Positions 45,657 through 57,470 of a stretch of DNA of 64,000 bases are shown here, piece by piece. Within the stretch, counting starts at the first letter, position 1, and each line of letters opens with the position of its first letter. Under the pieces are notes generated by a model that did not search any database, was not told where the DNA came from, and worked only from the letters and a program-made list of their open reading frames with translations. The position numbers and the translations under genes are program-made. The DNA is from Pseudocercospora fijiensis CIRAD86 (taxonomy: Eukaryota > Ascomycota > Dothideomycetes > Mycosphaerellales > Mycosphaerellaceae): the NCBI RefSeq assembly GCF_000340215.1, contig NW_006921536.1, forward strand, positions 5,748,236 to 5,812,235, given 5' to 3'.

Positions 45657-46617
45657 GGGTTACCCTATATAGCTATAGGGTTAGGGATAGGCGTCCGGTA
45701 GGGGGGTAGGGGTCTAGCTAATTAGCTATAACCGGCGATACGATAAGGGCCGCTAGCTAATTAGCTATAACTAGCGATAGAAACGCTTACTTCTATATAT
45801 AACTACGTATTATACTATAACCTAGGAGTATTATACTAGTAATACTAAGTTCCTAAGTAGTCTATTACTATATTTAGTACTTAGTTTATATATAAATTAG
45901 CTAGGGTGTCTAAGTAATTTAAATAAAATCTCTAGAGCCTAGAGCTAAACATTCTAGTATTACAATGTTCGCGTATATAGCGTAGGCGCGGCCGTACGTT
46001 ACTTAAATCTTAAATAGGGATACTAAAATATTTGTATTAGAATATTTGAGGTTCTAGCTAGTTTAACCTAGTTTTCTTAACTATTCTAGGTCGGATTAGA
46101 TTCTATTAGGTCGAATTTATATAAAAAGTATATATAAGTATAAGGCTTACGTAGATATCGGGGGTATTACGGCCGATATCGTATTTAGAGTTCTAGAAGC
46201 CGACTCGGGGTACTACGTATTATACTACGACCTAGGAGTATTATACTAGTAATACTAAGGCTCTAAGTACCCTAGTACTATATTTAGTACTTAGCTTTTA
46301 TCTAGATTAGCTTAGGGTTCTAAGTAATTCGAATAAAATCCTTAAGTAAAGAAATAAAGGGTCTCGGAGACTATAGTATTATTTCTACGTTCTAAGTACG
46401 AAATCGGGTAATAGGGTATAGTTCTACTACTAGATCTAGTACTAAGTGCCTATAGAAATAAGCCGGAAATTCTAGGATATTAGTCCTTACTATCTAGTAA
46501 GGTTAATAGATAGGGTAGGACCGGAGAGATTTATTTAAGGTATCTACGATATTAGAACGGCGGAATTAGTCGTATAGGGTTAAGGCTAAGTACTAAAAGT
46601 TTAATCTAGTATACTAC
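45657..46617. repeat. Short-repeat cluster (R1, R2 and R4)
   Basis: Starts with the same GCTATAGGGTTAGG block as 9770, then two R1 words (about 45716 and 45756), R2 (45808-45932), an R4 copy (45946-46065, CTAGAGCTAAACATTC...) and another R2 (46207-46347). The rest has no ORF. It therefore repeats the layout of 9770-10205. Confidence 0.7.
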
Positions 46618-47638
46618 TATTAGCTAGTAACCGGCCCTATACCTATAGGCTAAGTTTAAGCCTATATAAGAGGCCTCCTTCGGTATAGTAGACAGATTAT
46701 TAACCTCGTATAGTACATTATTTATATTACACTTCTATAATACCTATATTGTAGGGCTCTAATTATTAGCCTAAGCGACTGCCTTGTTATCCTATTATAC
46801 TAAATATAGCTGCCTATATTGCTATAGGTTATATTACCCTCGGTTGCCTATACTATTACTACTAGTAGTAGCAGTAGTATTAGTTTCTATCCTTTATTAG
46901 AGCCGAAGGTAGGGCTATCTCTTTATATCTAATAGGTTCGGGTATATCGAAGGTAGTCCTAGGGTACGAATAGCTATAACTAGAGCGAGGGTACGATAAG
47001 AGCCTACGATATAGACGATATAGAAGTATCTCGAGGGGCTATTATAATAAGCGAAGAAACTTCTTAACGAGGATATCTCTTTAACCCCGAAAAGCTATAA
47101 ACCCTTAGGACTATTATAGCTTAGGGCCTAGTCTACGACTATAGCTAGCTTCTAAGGACTTAGCTCCGGGTCGAAGACCTATTTAGTACCGCTTACTCGA
47201 GATAAGCTACCGCCTACCTAAGAAGAAAATAGATTAATTACCTATCGGCCTTACTTAGTTTACTAAGACTATTAATAGATAGTAAATTCTAGATTATAGA
47301 TCGGATAGCCGGGGAGTCCTCTATTAATTAGGTAGGGCGTTCCTAGGTTCGTAGTCTCGCTTAGATAGTACTTAGCCTTCTACTAGGAAAAGAAGGCTAC
47401 CGCCCCCTTTACCTAGCTAAAAGAGATATAAGCTAGTTTCTAGGATCTAGATATAAATAGAGATTAAAGTCTCTCCCTCCGAGCGGCTTTTATCTAAATT
47501 TACTAAACTAAGCTCCTAGAGGTAATTAGGCGACCCCTAGGAGGCTAAATCCTAATACTACCCTAGAGGTAATACTAGGCGAAAATAGCCTAACCTACTA
47601 TTTTTTTTTCTCGCGTAGTAATATCGTAATAAACTAGA
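46618..47638 (+). mobile_element. Gypsy A fragment: 5' LTR and leader
   Basis: 46618-46896 is an LTR of the Gypsy A family in plus orientation. 46897-47638 matches the Gypsy A leader (25641-26415) including palindrome copy 7 at 47551-47579. The match stops before gag, where R4 begins at 47641, so the rest was lost or displaced. More RIP changes than in the complete copy. Confidence 0.85.
47551..47579. repeat. Palindrome P, copy 7
   Basis: CCTAATACTACCCTAG and GAGGTAATACTAGG arms in the leader of the fragmentary Gypsy A, at the same place as copy 5. Confidence 0.83.
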
Positions 47639-47640
47639 TC

Positions 47641-48080
47641 CTAGAGCTAAACATTCTAGTATTACAATGTTCGAGCATATAGCGTAGGCGCGGCCGTGCG
47701 TCCTCTAAACACTAAACAGGGACATTAGAATGTTTGTACTAAAACGTTTGCTTTCTATTAGTAGACCTCGCCTACGGCCGTAGAATTCGCCCGTAGCCGT
47801 TTCTTCTCGTTGCCCCTAAGAGTCGGTTATATGCCTACGTATTGTTTATATACGACTCCCTTTACGTCGCTCCTACGCAAAGTTTAGACAATCTACCTTC
47901 GCGTCCTAAGTCTCGCTAATCTATCCTAGCGTAAATATAGCTACTAGACAATCTATTCTTTTTATTAGTAGCTTATTACTTTATACTATTACCTTACTGT
48001 TATAGTAGATTACTAGCCCCTTTATTGTATATAAGTATAGGTTTCTTCTTTATAAGTATAACGCGCGTCTAATAGAGATG
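47641..48080. repeat. R4 copy and upstream region of the RecQ-type gene
   Basis: 47641-47757 is R4, matching 45946-46065. It contains AAACATTCTAG and GACATTAGAATGTTTG words that face each other, so it may be a terminal inverted or promoter structure of the element to the right. 47760-48080 has no ORF and ends with an ATG at 48079 whose frame soon closes. Confidence 0.55.
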
Positions 48081-48099
48081 TCTCGACCCGACTTAATCT

Positions 48100-51000
48100 T
48101 ATTACCCCCGCGTAGTATAAAGATTTCCTCGTAGTATAGAAACTAACCGACGAGAACGCAATAGCTCTTAAAGTCCTACGCGGACCTAACGAACCTAGAA
48201 CTACGAAGGCAGATATACTTAGGCGTATATTCGAATAGATCGGTAATTCTATCGAGAGTAACTCGGTTAGGGCGACTATACTCTAGCGGTACGCTCTATA
48301 GTACAAGATCTAGGAGACTAGTACTAATCCTTCACTCCGTATATCCTAAGCCTTCGTTCGAAGCCTCGACTAGTACGGCCTAATCTATTACGCCGTCGTC
48401 CTCGGAACATCTATAGACGCCTCCCGCCGAGTAAGTAACCGTATTATCGAAGCCGCCTAGGGCGAAGATTGGTTTACTTAAGCCTCGGAGCTTGTCCGGC
48501 TTCCGTTTAGCGCTCTACTTTTAGTACCTAAACGTATTCTCGCCGACATTGTAGCTACTACTCGGATTGGACTTAGTCTCGAAGAAGCCTATCGCTTCTA
48601 GATATAAGGCAAACGGAAGAGGCTCGCGGAAGCCTAGAACAGTCGCGTTAATAAGAGGAAGAGCGCTCTTTACGATTTTATTACCGGTAGTAACATTACC
48701 GCTATAAGAGACGCTTACAAACCGAAACCTAGCAAGGAACGCACGATGTAGGCCTACCTACCTAACATTCCTAAAGACTATATCGTTCTCTAAGGCTTTA
48801 AGACAGGGCGTAATTTACTAGCGCCGAAAAAACACCTATTACGCGCCTTACGCAAAAAACATCTAAGGAAACCTAGGGTTAAAGCGGGTAGTAACACACT
48901 AGTACTAGATTTATAGCTAGAAGACGATAGCGTAGAACCCGATATGCCGGCATTAGACGACGAAGGAGGGAAAGGTACCTAGGACAATCCTTTTAACGTA
49001 GACGGAGATACAGCTTCTAATTTTCTTAATATATGCGATAGATTAGAGCTCCGTTCACAATGTCGCCGGCTTAGCCGTAGAGAAGGGATAGAAGCCTACT
49101 ATACCTACTACCGCAAATAGTAGATAGACTTTACCTATGCTTTGCTACCGAATATTAGAGAGCGTCTCGCTACGTTAGGCCGGCTACCGTATATATAAAC
49201 TTTAATTACTCCGTTCCTACTACGTACCGTCCCTATACTTAATATATATAAATACTAACTATTTTACTATATAGCGAAAGATCTACCCGTTTTCTAGCTA
49301 GTAAAGTAGTCTGTATCTTACACCTTTTACTTAATTTTACGACCGCCTCGCTTAGAAGCCCGTAACCTATATATATATAGCTCCCTACTATCCCGAGGCG
49401 GATTGGCTCGTAGCTGCATACTATCTATTCTAACCGCCTGCCCGGATTTCTAACTAGTTTATACCTACGCTATACTAAGTTATATTCTATACGACCTTCG
49501 CCTTATTATCTTCCTATACACTATTTATAGTAGATACGGCCTATATAGAGATACTATTAAGGTTTAGGTTAGACAATCCGCGCTTTAACTACTTTAGTCT
49601 ATAAAGGAGGCGATAGATACACGTCCGTTAACGCGCTCTCGCGATTAATATATTATTACGATCGAGATTATTAGGGTTATAAGAACTACTCCTAACACCT
49701 AGGGACCTACATACCGGAAAGACACCGTTTCGAGGATTACTTCTATTATCTTCCTTAATATCGCATTATTAAGTGCGTAACTTGCCGATACGCCGTACCC
49801 CCTTACTATTTTTACGCTTACCTTAGCCGCTAATACCGATATACTATTCCTATTACTATCCGTCGCCTTCTTATCGAAGAATTTAAGCCGTTCCCCGATA
49901 TTACTATAACATCCGACTAGGTAATTTAGCCCTAGCTAACCGATAATTAAGCCCCGGAGTTTCCGCTCTACTTCGATTGTTTCTAATATACTACCGTCGA
50001 CGAATAGGGCGAACAATGTATAGCTATCTTTTACTCGCGTACCTCGATATAAGAGCATTATAAAACGCGATATAAGTAGACTAATACCTAGACTCGGGGC
50101 GGTAGTAGAAAAGCCCGCCTATAAGAGATACCTAATCGCCTATAGGAGAGTAATATCTACGTATAGCAATTCTTCTATCCTAAAGCTAGATACGAACCCG
50201 GATAGAATCGCCTATTCTAGGTCTATCGTCGCGCTCGTATAGTGCCTATTCCCTCCTTATCGTATAACGACTAGTTTACGTCTACCCTAATTAAGGCCTA
50301 GGCCGATATCTAAAAGAAACTAGACGAGGATCGAAATATCGTTTACGATAGCTTAGCCTACGTATCTACCCTCCCCCTCTAGATTTAGCAACTCTTTATC
50401 GACCTTTACGTCGTCTTACTCTATAAAGACGAAATATAGGCCGCTATCTACCTCCCTAAAGAAGATAATAAGCCCTATACCGTAGAAGTTATCGCTATCG
50501 CTCGCCGAGCGTTCTCTTATACGATAAGGCATTATAGCGAAAGTAGCCCCTATTTTAACCTTACTAATTCCTGTAAGCAAGCCCTCGCTAACTTTTATAA
50601 TATAATACAGAAGTCCGACTATTACAAACATTTTCGCTTTTAGCGCTATAAGACCCGCTCGAGCGAACTTAAATACGCCGACGCTATACTATACGCGCTA
50701 GTATATTTTATTCGTTATATCTCCCCTAAAGTTCTATTTTTCCCTTCTATAATGTCGCCTACCGATAAACTTAATAACGACGTCGACGCCGAAGTCGCTA
50801 GTTAAGTAAGCGATAAAGTCGACAAAAAAGTCGACTATAGCCCCGCCTAAGTAATACTAACCGACGAATAGCGCGAACTCTAGAATAAACTTAGCGACCG
50901 CGTCCGAAGCGGTATTACCGAGACGGAAGAACTAGAACTATATCCTCTTATTTCCTAGTTATTACTCTTTCTATTCTAGTACCTAATTAGTAGTCGTCGG

Positions 51001-53700
51001 TTCTGCTCCCTACTTCTTAGCTACCTCGCCCTTTATACGGTATAACCGCATTCGGGCGTATAGTAGGAGCCGAACGACTTTAATTACTATCTCTCCGCTA
51101 TTGTTTAGATAGGGCAACTCCTCGTATTTAACTACTTCCGGCGTTATAACTAGGGCTTCGACCGCGACGACGAAGTTTTAAAGGCTATTAAGTATAAGAT
51201 AGAGTTACTCTTTACGCGAGAGACCGCTATCTAAGAAATTGTCCGCTAGCGTAGTGCCCTCTTCGCCTTTACTAGCAACTATATATCGACTAATTAGGCT
51301 GTCTAGGCCGCCGACGGTAAATCCGTTTAATTTAGGGACGTCGTACTACGAGTTATAGACCTAACTACCCTACTCGAGAGGCGTATAAGATCCTACGGCG
51401 CGACCTCCTTTTCGGACTCCCGTATAACTCTATCCCCCTTACCGACCTTTATAACCGCCCCGAAGAAACTACCGTCTACTTTAGCTTCCTTTAGGATAAG
51501 CGTAATACTACTATCGTTAACCTAGCTCGGACGTTCGTTATTAACGCTATCGCTAGTAATCCGGCTCTATTACATTTGTACTTAGAGGCCGGTTTAGATA
51601 TACTCCGCCTTAGCTCGGTAGTCGGCGCGTATAAGTATTACGTCTAAGAGTTTCTTTAGCTACTTAGCGTCCTTATATTTATTAGTAGCGGTTAGCCCGC
51701 CCGCGAACCCGAATTCTTCTTAGCGATATAGCGTAATACTTAGTCGGTCCGCTCTATTACTATCCGAGATAGATACGTTATAATTTACCTAACCTATACT
51801 AAGCTCCGCTAGAAGCTAAATAACAAACAAAACGTCCGCTTCCTATTTAAGCTCGGCCGCCTACTTGTCGATTACCTTATATATATTTAACTATTTCGCG
51901 AGCTCTACTAGTATTAATCTAACCCTAGGTAGGTACTTAGTCCTTTCCTCTAGTCTAAGGACAACCTCGTCTAGTCGGATAATACTATAATCCGATACCT
52001 TCGTCGATAGACTGTAGCCGCTAGCCTACCCGCCTTCGGTATTAGCGAGTAGCGTTACTTCTCCGTCGCTATCGTTAAGAAATTCTTTAGTAAGTTCGTA
52101 GGCTTCGATTAATCGGACGCGGACGACGAAGATAATAAGGTCGACGATATAGAGGTAGCTATAGCTAGGTAGCGTAACTATAGTCTCTATACCGCTAACA
52201 TTTTATATACTAACGCTAATCTATTCGCCGCGTCGTCTAACTTATAGGATAGCTTAATCTAAGGCGGGTACCGCGCGTCTCGTATTTAGTCGAACTTCCT
52301 CTAGCTTCCTACCGCTATTACTCGCTACTAGGGGACCTAGCCGTCGCTAGGTAGCTCTATTAGCAACCTCTTAGCACTCGAGAATAGTAGTCTCGCCCCC
52401 GTCTTTACTCTCGATAAAGCCCTATAGTACGCGCGCGAAATTATATAAAACCCGCGGCTATAGTAGAAGAGCGAGGGTTAAGCGACCGCTATATAATAGA
52501 TCCTCTCCCTTAAGGCCCGACTGCTCGTCGTCCTCGGTACTAGCGCCGGTAAGAGTCTCCTCTTTATAGTTCCTTACTATATAAAAGGTACGCGGACTAC
52601 TATACTTATCTTTCCTCTAGTTGCTCTACGAGTTAATATACTTACCCGACTTAAAGCCGCTAAAGTATCCTACGTAGTATAGCAACTAGGAATAGAGCGC
52701 CCCGCTTCCTTTATCCTAGTTAGCGCTAAGGCCGCCTACTCTACCTAATTTATTATATATATATAGCGTCTCGGGGTCTAGAACTAGCTCGATCGTATCT
52801 TCGTCGACAAGTACTATTTAACCGTAACCGCGTTACCGTACCGCTCTATCTTTCGCTAATTTAGCTATCTCGGGTCGATTAGTACCTAGGTCGTCTACCT
52901 AACCGCTACTCTACTACTATTAATAGAACCTAAATTCCTATAGCGTAACGTTATCGCCTAGCTTATAATAGTACGGTAGAGTACTAATCGCGCTAATATT
53001 ATATATCGTGTTTCCTTATACTAGTAGGTATAGTTACTGCTTATAGCTATGCAACTTATTAGGAAGTAACCTAGGGCGAGCATATTCGTACCTAGCGATC
53101 GCGTCCTAGTATTCGTATATAGTCTCGACTACGCCGAGTAGCTAGCGAGGGAAATTAATTGCCTGTGCTTTACCGCCGCTAGTAGAACTACTAGCGAGAA
53201 AGAATAGCTACTCGACGCCTAGCTTAATAGCACCGACAATCTATTTCTTATTGCTACTCTTACGCTTAGCGAAGGATTCGACGTACTACGTATCCGGGTT
53301 GTTATCTACGTCGGCCTCCTACTCTTACTAATATTATTCGTATAATAGTCCGGTCGCGCTAGGCGAGATAGAAAGCTAGTACTATCTTACCTCCTACTAC
53401 TAACCGAACTAACTATACTAGTAACGGTCGACTAGAGTAAGCTTAGCTTCGATTAATACCCTTACGTAGATAACGTTAGCTATATATAGCAGCGCGAGAG
53501 GCAAGCTATATAGTAATATACTCGCGTAGGTAAATGTTTACGTCTAATTATATCTAATTACCTCGATAGTCCCTAATTCCGCTTAACGTATATATCTAAC
53601 CTAGACGATAGTAACGAGCTCTACTAACGATATATACACTAACTAGTACTGCCTCTAACCTAGCCCGAAACGCCGCAGACTTAGGCGATCCGTCGGTAGA
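48100..53700 (+). pseudogene. Giant decayed protein: OrsD-like, tyrosine-recombinase-like and RecQ helicase
   Basis: Plus strand, about 1800 codons, RIP stops throughout. (1) 48130-49200: open N-terminal frame with LYDFITGSNITAIRDAY and an acidic tract, unknown. (2) About 49770-50080: CVTCRYAVPP followed by HAHLSRQH-like spacing (some His now Tyr), as in OrsD (PF12013) proteins. (3) 51681-52208: SSGQPAREPEFF, then RYFSVAIV and SLYTANILYTNAN, resembling tyrosine-recombinase boxes. (4) 52534-53370: GTSAGKS (motif I), VDKYYLT where the family has DExH (52804), VYLTATL (52891) and QSGRARRD (motif VI, 53346), a RecQ helicase. Related fungal telomere-linked helicases share parts of this make-up. 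Between 49200 and 49770 the frame is less certain. Catalytic boxes are damaged, so no function remains. Confidence 0.65.
49290..49306. repeat. Palindrome Q, copy 1
   Basis: TTTTCTAGCTAGTAAAG followed by TAGTCT; first of about 13 sites of the TTTGC/GCAAA type that continue to 63120. Confidence 0.6.
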
Positions 53701-56700
53701 CCGCCTATTTCTAGCGTATCTAGCAAAACGAAGCTAGCAGTATAATATAGTTCGACCGCAACCTCGCCGTTATCTAACAACTATATACTATCTGCCGCTT
53801 CGTTAATCCCCGCCTCCCTATATACTAATTCTCTTAATACCTACGCGCTAACTTCGTAGTTACGAAGAAGAGGCAAGCGCTCTAGACTAAGCCGATCGAG
53901 AGGTACTATACCTACTTCTACTACTATTTCCCTTTTACTATATACTAGGAATATAGTAAGCAAACACAGAGTTATTAACGGCTAGACGTTATATAGCTAG
54001 TCGCTATTAGCGTGTTCTAGTCGCTATAGATAGGTCCTACTTAGATCTAGGATAAATTCTAGTACTAATTCGAAACGCTAGAGGAATACCTCTAGTAGAT
54101 AACTTAGAGCACTATATAGGATAAAGAAAAGGCTATCTAAGGTGTTCGTCTCTGCGCTATCGCTATCGAGCACGTTCTAGCTAGGAACGTTAAACTAGAT
54201 CCAGTACCCGCTAATAACTATATAGAGTAGGAATTCTAGACGCTAACTATTTCGCCGGCTAGAAAAAAAAACAATAATATACCGGTCGTACTATTTACTT
54301 TTCCGTCTAGCGAAATAGTCGGTACGTAGCTATATTATCGCTATATTAACTCGGCAGTTAGGCGGGAGTAATAGTCTCTAATCTACTAACGATATTATTA
54401 TACTAGTATCCTTATTAAATTAATAACGCTATAGCGTCGCTACGCTCGTACGCTATAGTATAAGATGTCTACCGACGTTAGAAGTAGAGTATATAACTAA
54501 ATAGTTATAGCTAGTATTTACCTATATCGCTAGACCGTTTAAGTTTAACATAGATAGAGCGTAGTTAGTCGAGATCTAATATATAAACTATCTATAAACC
54601 GAACTACTATTACTCGATATATTCTACTCTCTCTATCCTTATCCTAACTGCCTCCTCGTCGCCTTTCGCCTACGTTATATATTAACCTGCCGACGATAAT
54701 GTACTAATAGCATCGTCGCCCTTCGTCGGAGTATTTCCGCCTATAGACTTATTATCTCTACTACTATCTCTACGATCTGTTCCTCTAGTACCTCTATACT
54801 TAGCTACTCCTTATTTATTATTCGCCCGTATACTATCTAGCCGGCCGACAAATCTTCCTCTACGCTCCTCCTCCCGCTTACCCCCTATTTATCGTAGCCT
54901 TTGCCTAGTCCGCCTATTCCTCCTCTATTAACCTCTATTATACCCTTACTTAATCTACCTATTACTCTCTCGTTAACTTCTATTATACCCTTACCTACTA
55001 TTATATTACTACCTACTAGTATACTATCTACCTAATCGCTAGGCCTATTAACCCGCGCCTACGTTGCTAACTTATCTAGTCGCTATTCCCCTATTTCTAT
55101 CCTATAATAGTATATTTCCTATATAAATAAAAACGCTATATATTCTACGTAATATAACTATTTCTCCTCCGCTAAGAAGCTTGCCTAGTTATACTATAGA
55201 AGTAGTAGCGGTCGCTCGTATAACTATCGTCGTATTAATATTCTATCGTAATACTCGGCTATATTACCGGTCGCTAGCGCCGGCTCGGTATAACTCGCTA
55301 ACATTTAGTAGTCGGCTATCTCGGTAGTCTTACTCGTATCTACGCGACGGCTAGCCGTAGAGAGAAGTTTTAGAATAGCGACGTACTCGAGTAGTTTAGT
55401 AGGCGAAATCGGATAAAGGTAGGATACGGACAACCTTTAGAACCGACGTCCTCTTATATCTTTCCTCGCTATATATATTAGACTACCTACCGTATCGCTA
55501 CTTTGTCTATTATTATAGCCGATCCTACCTTACGTCCTACTAGAATCGTACGCAAACTCGATTAAATTTTACCGTACCGCTCGTACCTACGCGTCCGCCT
55601 CTACTTATCGTATGCTATTTCTTTTGTAATATGCTATTCGCCTACGTACTCTCTCTAGTATACTTAAATAGCGCGGTTATACCGCACCGCATTTCGATCT
55701 AGGCGTCGCATTTGAAATCCGCGTATATAAGTTAGGTTTGATTTAATGTCTCCTCGTACGTCGTCGTATATTATCTATTATAATCTCTTATATTCCCTCT
55801 AGCCCTTGCTATTACTTAGGGGTCGAGCGCTAATACTATAGCTCTCTCGCCTCGCATTTATACGTACTATCGACGGTAGCTAATAAAGTGCTACTTACCC
55901 GGGTCATTTCTTACTACCGGTATCTGCTTTATACCTATTATCCTAGCGAGTACGCTAATACCCCGACCGATCGACGTGCTAGCTTAGTTTCTATACTATC
56001 GTACTAACTATAGGCCTCCTCTAGTAGTTAGGTTAGATCTCGCTAGTAGAGGATATACTCGGTTAAGTCGGATTATACTCCGTATAACTTAAACGTAGGT
56101 GCACTTACTAGACAATCTACCGGTTTTTCCCTATCTCGCGACACCCGTATTAAAATACTAGAACCTATCGGTAAAGGAGTCGGCTAGATCGAGTATTATT
56201 AAATATAAGCTATTTATAGAGATCTTATACGTTAACCTGCTTATATATATAGTATAGTCGATACTACGCCGCAGTACCGCTAAATATCGCTAGCTACGTA
56301 TAGGAGGTAAATGTATATAGTTATAGTACTACCCGAATTTCTATATCTAGCACTTCTATCGTACGAGACTTAGGCGTTATATAACCTAGGGCTAATCTAC
56401 TAAACGACGATTAGATACGAACCGGTTTGCTAGGCAGCAAACTATATTGTCTATATTACTTTTGCTAGCTAGTAAAATAGTTAGCACTCTCGCATTGTAA
56501 TTGCGGTTATAGTAGATGCGTCTACTAGCTATAGGTCGCAGTATAGCAACGCTACTAAGGCTCGAACCCCAATTGCGCTATCTATCCCTAGATATAGCTC
56601 GACTATTATACCTCGCCGACTAGCTTTTATCGCATATCGTCTATTAGGACGTCCGGTATACTATCTATACCGTTATCGCAGCCTTAGCTATCTTAGTCTA

Positions 56701-57100
56701 GTATATTCTTGCTTACCTAGTAGTCTACTATTATCTAATCCGGCTATTGTCGAGGCAATCCGATATATCCTTATATTATAATACTAACGGACCCGTATAC
56801 GGACTTATTAGGCTATATACTAGTTTATATATAGTTATTATATATGCAATAAAATACTACGATTAACTCGGTTAGTATTCGGTTCTTAAAACTATTAACT
56901 CGTAATATCGTAGAATAGATAGCGGTTAGTTCGTCTACCCGGGATATACGTCCGAAATTATAGTATATTTTCGAACGACTACAATTCTCGAAAACTAATT
57001 TCTCCCCCGATCGATTAGATAACAACGCCCTAATCTAACGATATCTTTTATTATTCATCTACCCGAATATAAACCTACTATAACCGAGACAGTCCGAGCA
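53701..57100 (+). pseudogene. Unknown long coding-like region after RecQ
   Basis: One plus-strand frame is open for about 1000 codons except RIP-type stops. Blocks include AFRLRYILTCRR then CTNSIVALRR near 54660-54740, a Pro/Leu/Ser/Thr-rich stretch 54850-55030, and AFEIRVYKLGLI near 55710. No domain was recognised. It could be the C-terminal part of the preceding protein or a separate gene. Palindrome Q sites lie at 56425 and 56461. Confidence 0.4.
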
Positions 57101-57330
57101 AATTAGTAACCTTACCGCCGCTAAGATTTACCCTAATCGTTGCTAACCCTCGGGTCTAGCTTACTTACGTATTACGCTCCGTATACTAACGGCGTTTTCT
57201 AGGGTAGGTTTTATAGGTTACCTCCTCCTACTACCGTATATTATATAGTAAATTATTAATAGTATAATGCTAACTGTTTTGCCGCCTAGTAAACTGCCGG
57301 GCTATTGTCTATTTTCCTAGCCGGCAAAAC
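56425..57330. repeat. Palindrome Q, copies 2-5
   Basis: Sites at 56425-56442 (GTTTGCTAGGCAGCAAAC), 56461-56476, 57277-57294 and 57312-57330. They occur as close pairs about 20-35 bases apart, centre to centre. Confidence 0.75.
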
Positions 57331-57470
57331 GGTTAGTACTCTTATATAGTCGCATTTATTATCCTATAGTTTAACGGGTTAGGGAAATACGAGGCGGTCT
57401 ATATTACTTAACTACTATATCTACTTAGAGACGGTAGTATATATATATCGAATGCATTACGTATACTATG
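57101..57470. other. Spacer with paired palindrome Q sites
   Basis: No gene supported. It lies between a plus-strand coding-like region and the 3' end of a minus-strand ORF, so it is a likely convergent terminator region. Confidence 0.4.

Noticed and set aside
50416..50631. 71-codon minus-strand ORF
   Set aside because: Antisense of the open frame of the OrsD/RecQ-type protein.
56425..56442. tRNA-like hairpin
   Set aside because: The stem is one of the palindrome Q sites; no cloverleaf, anticodon arm or T-loop sequence nearby.
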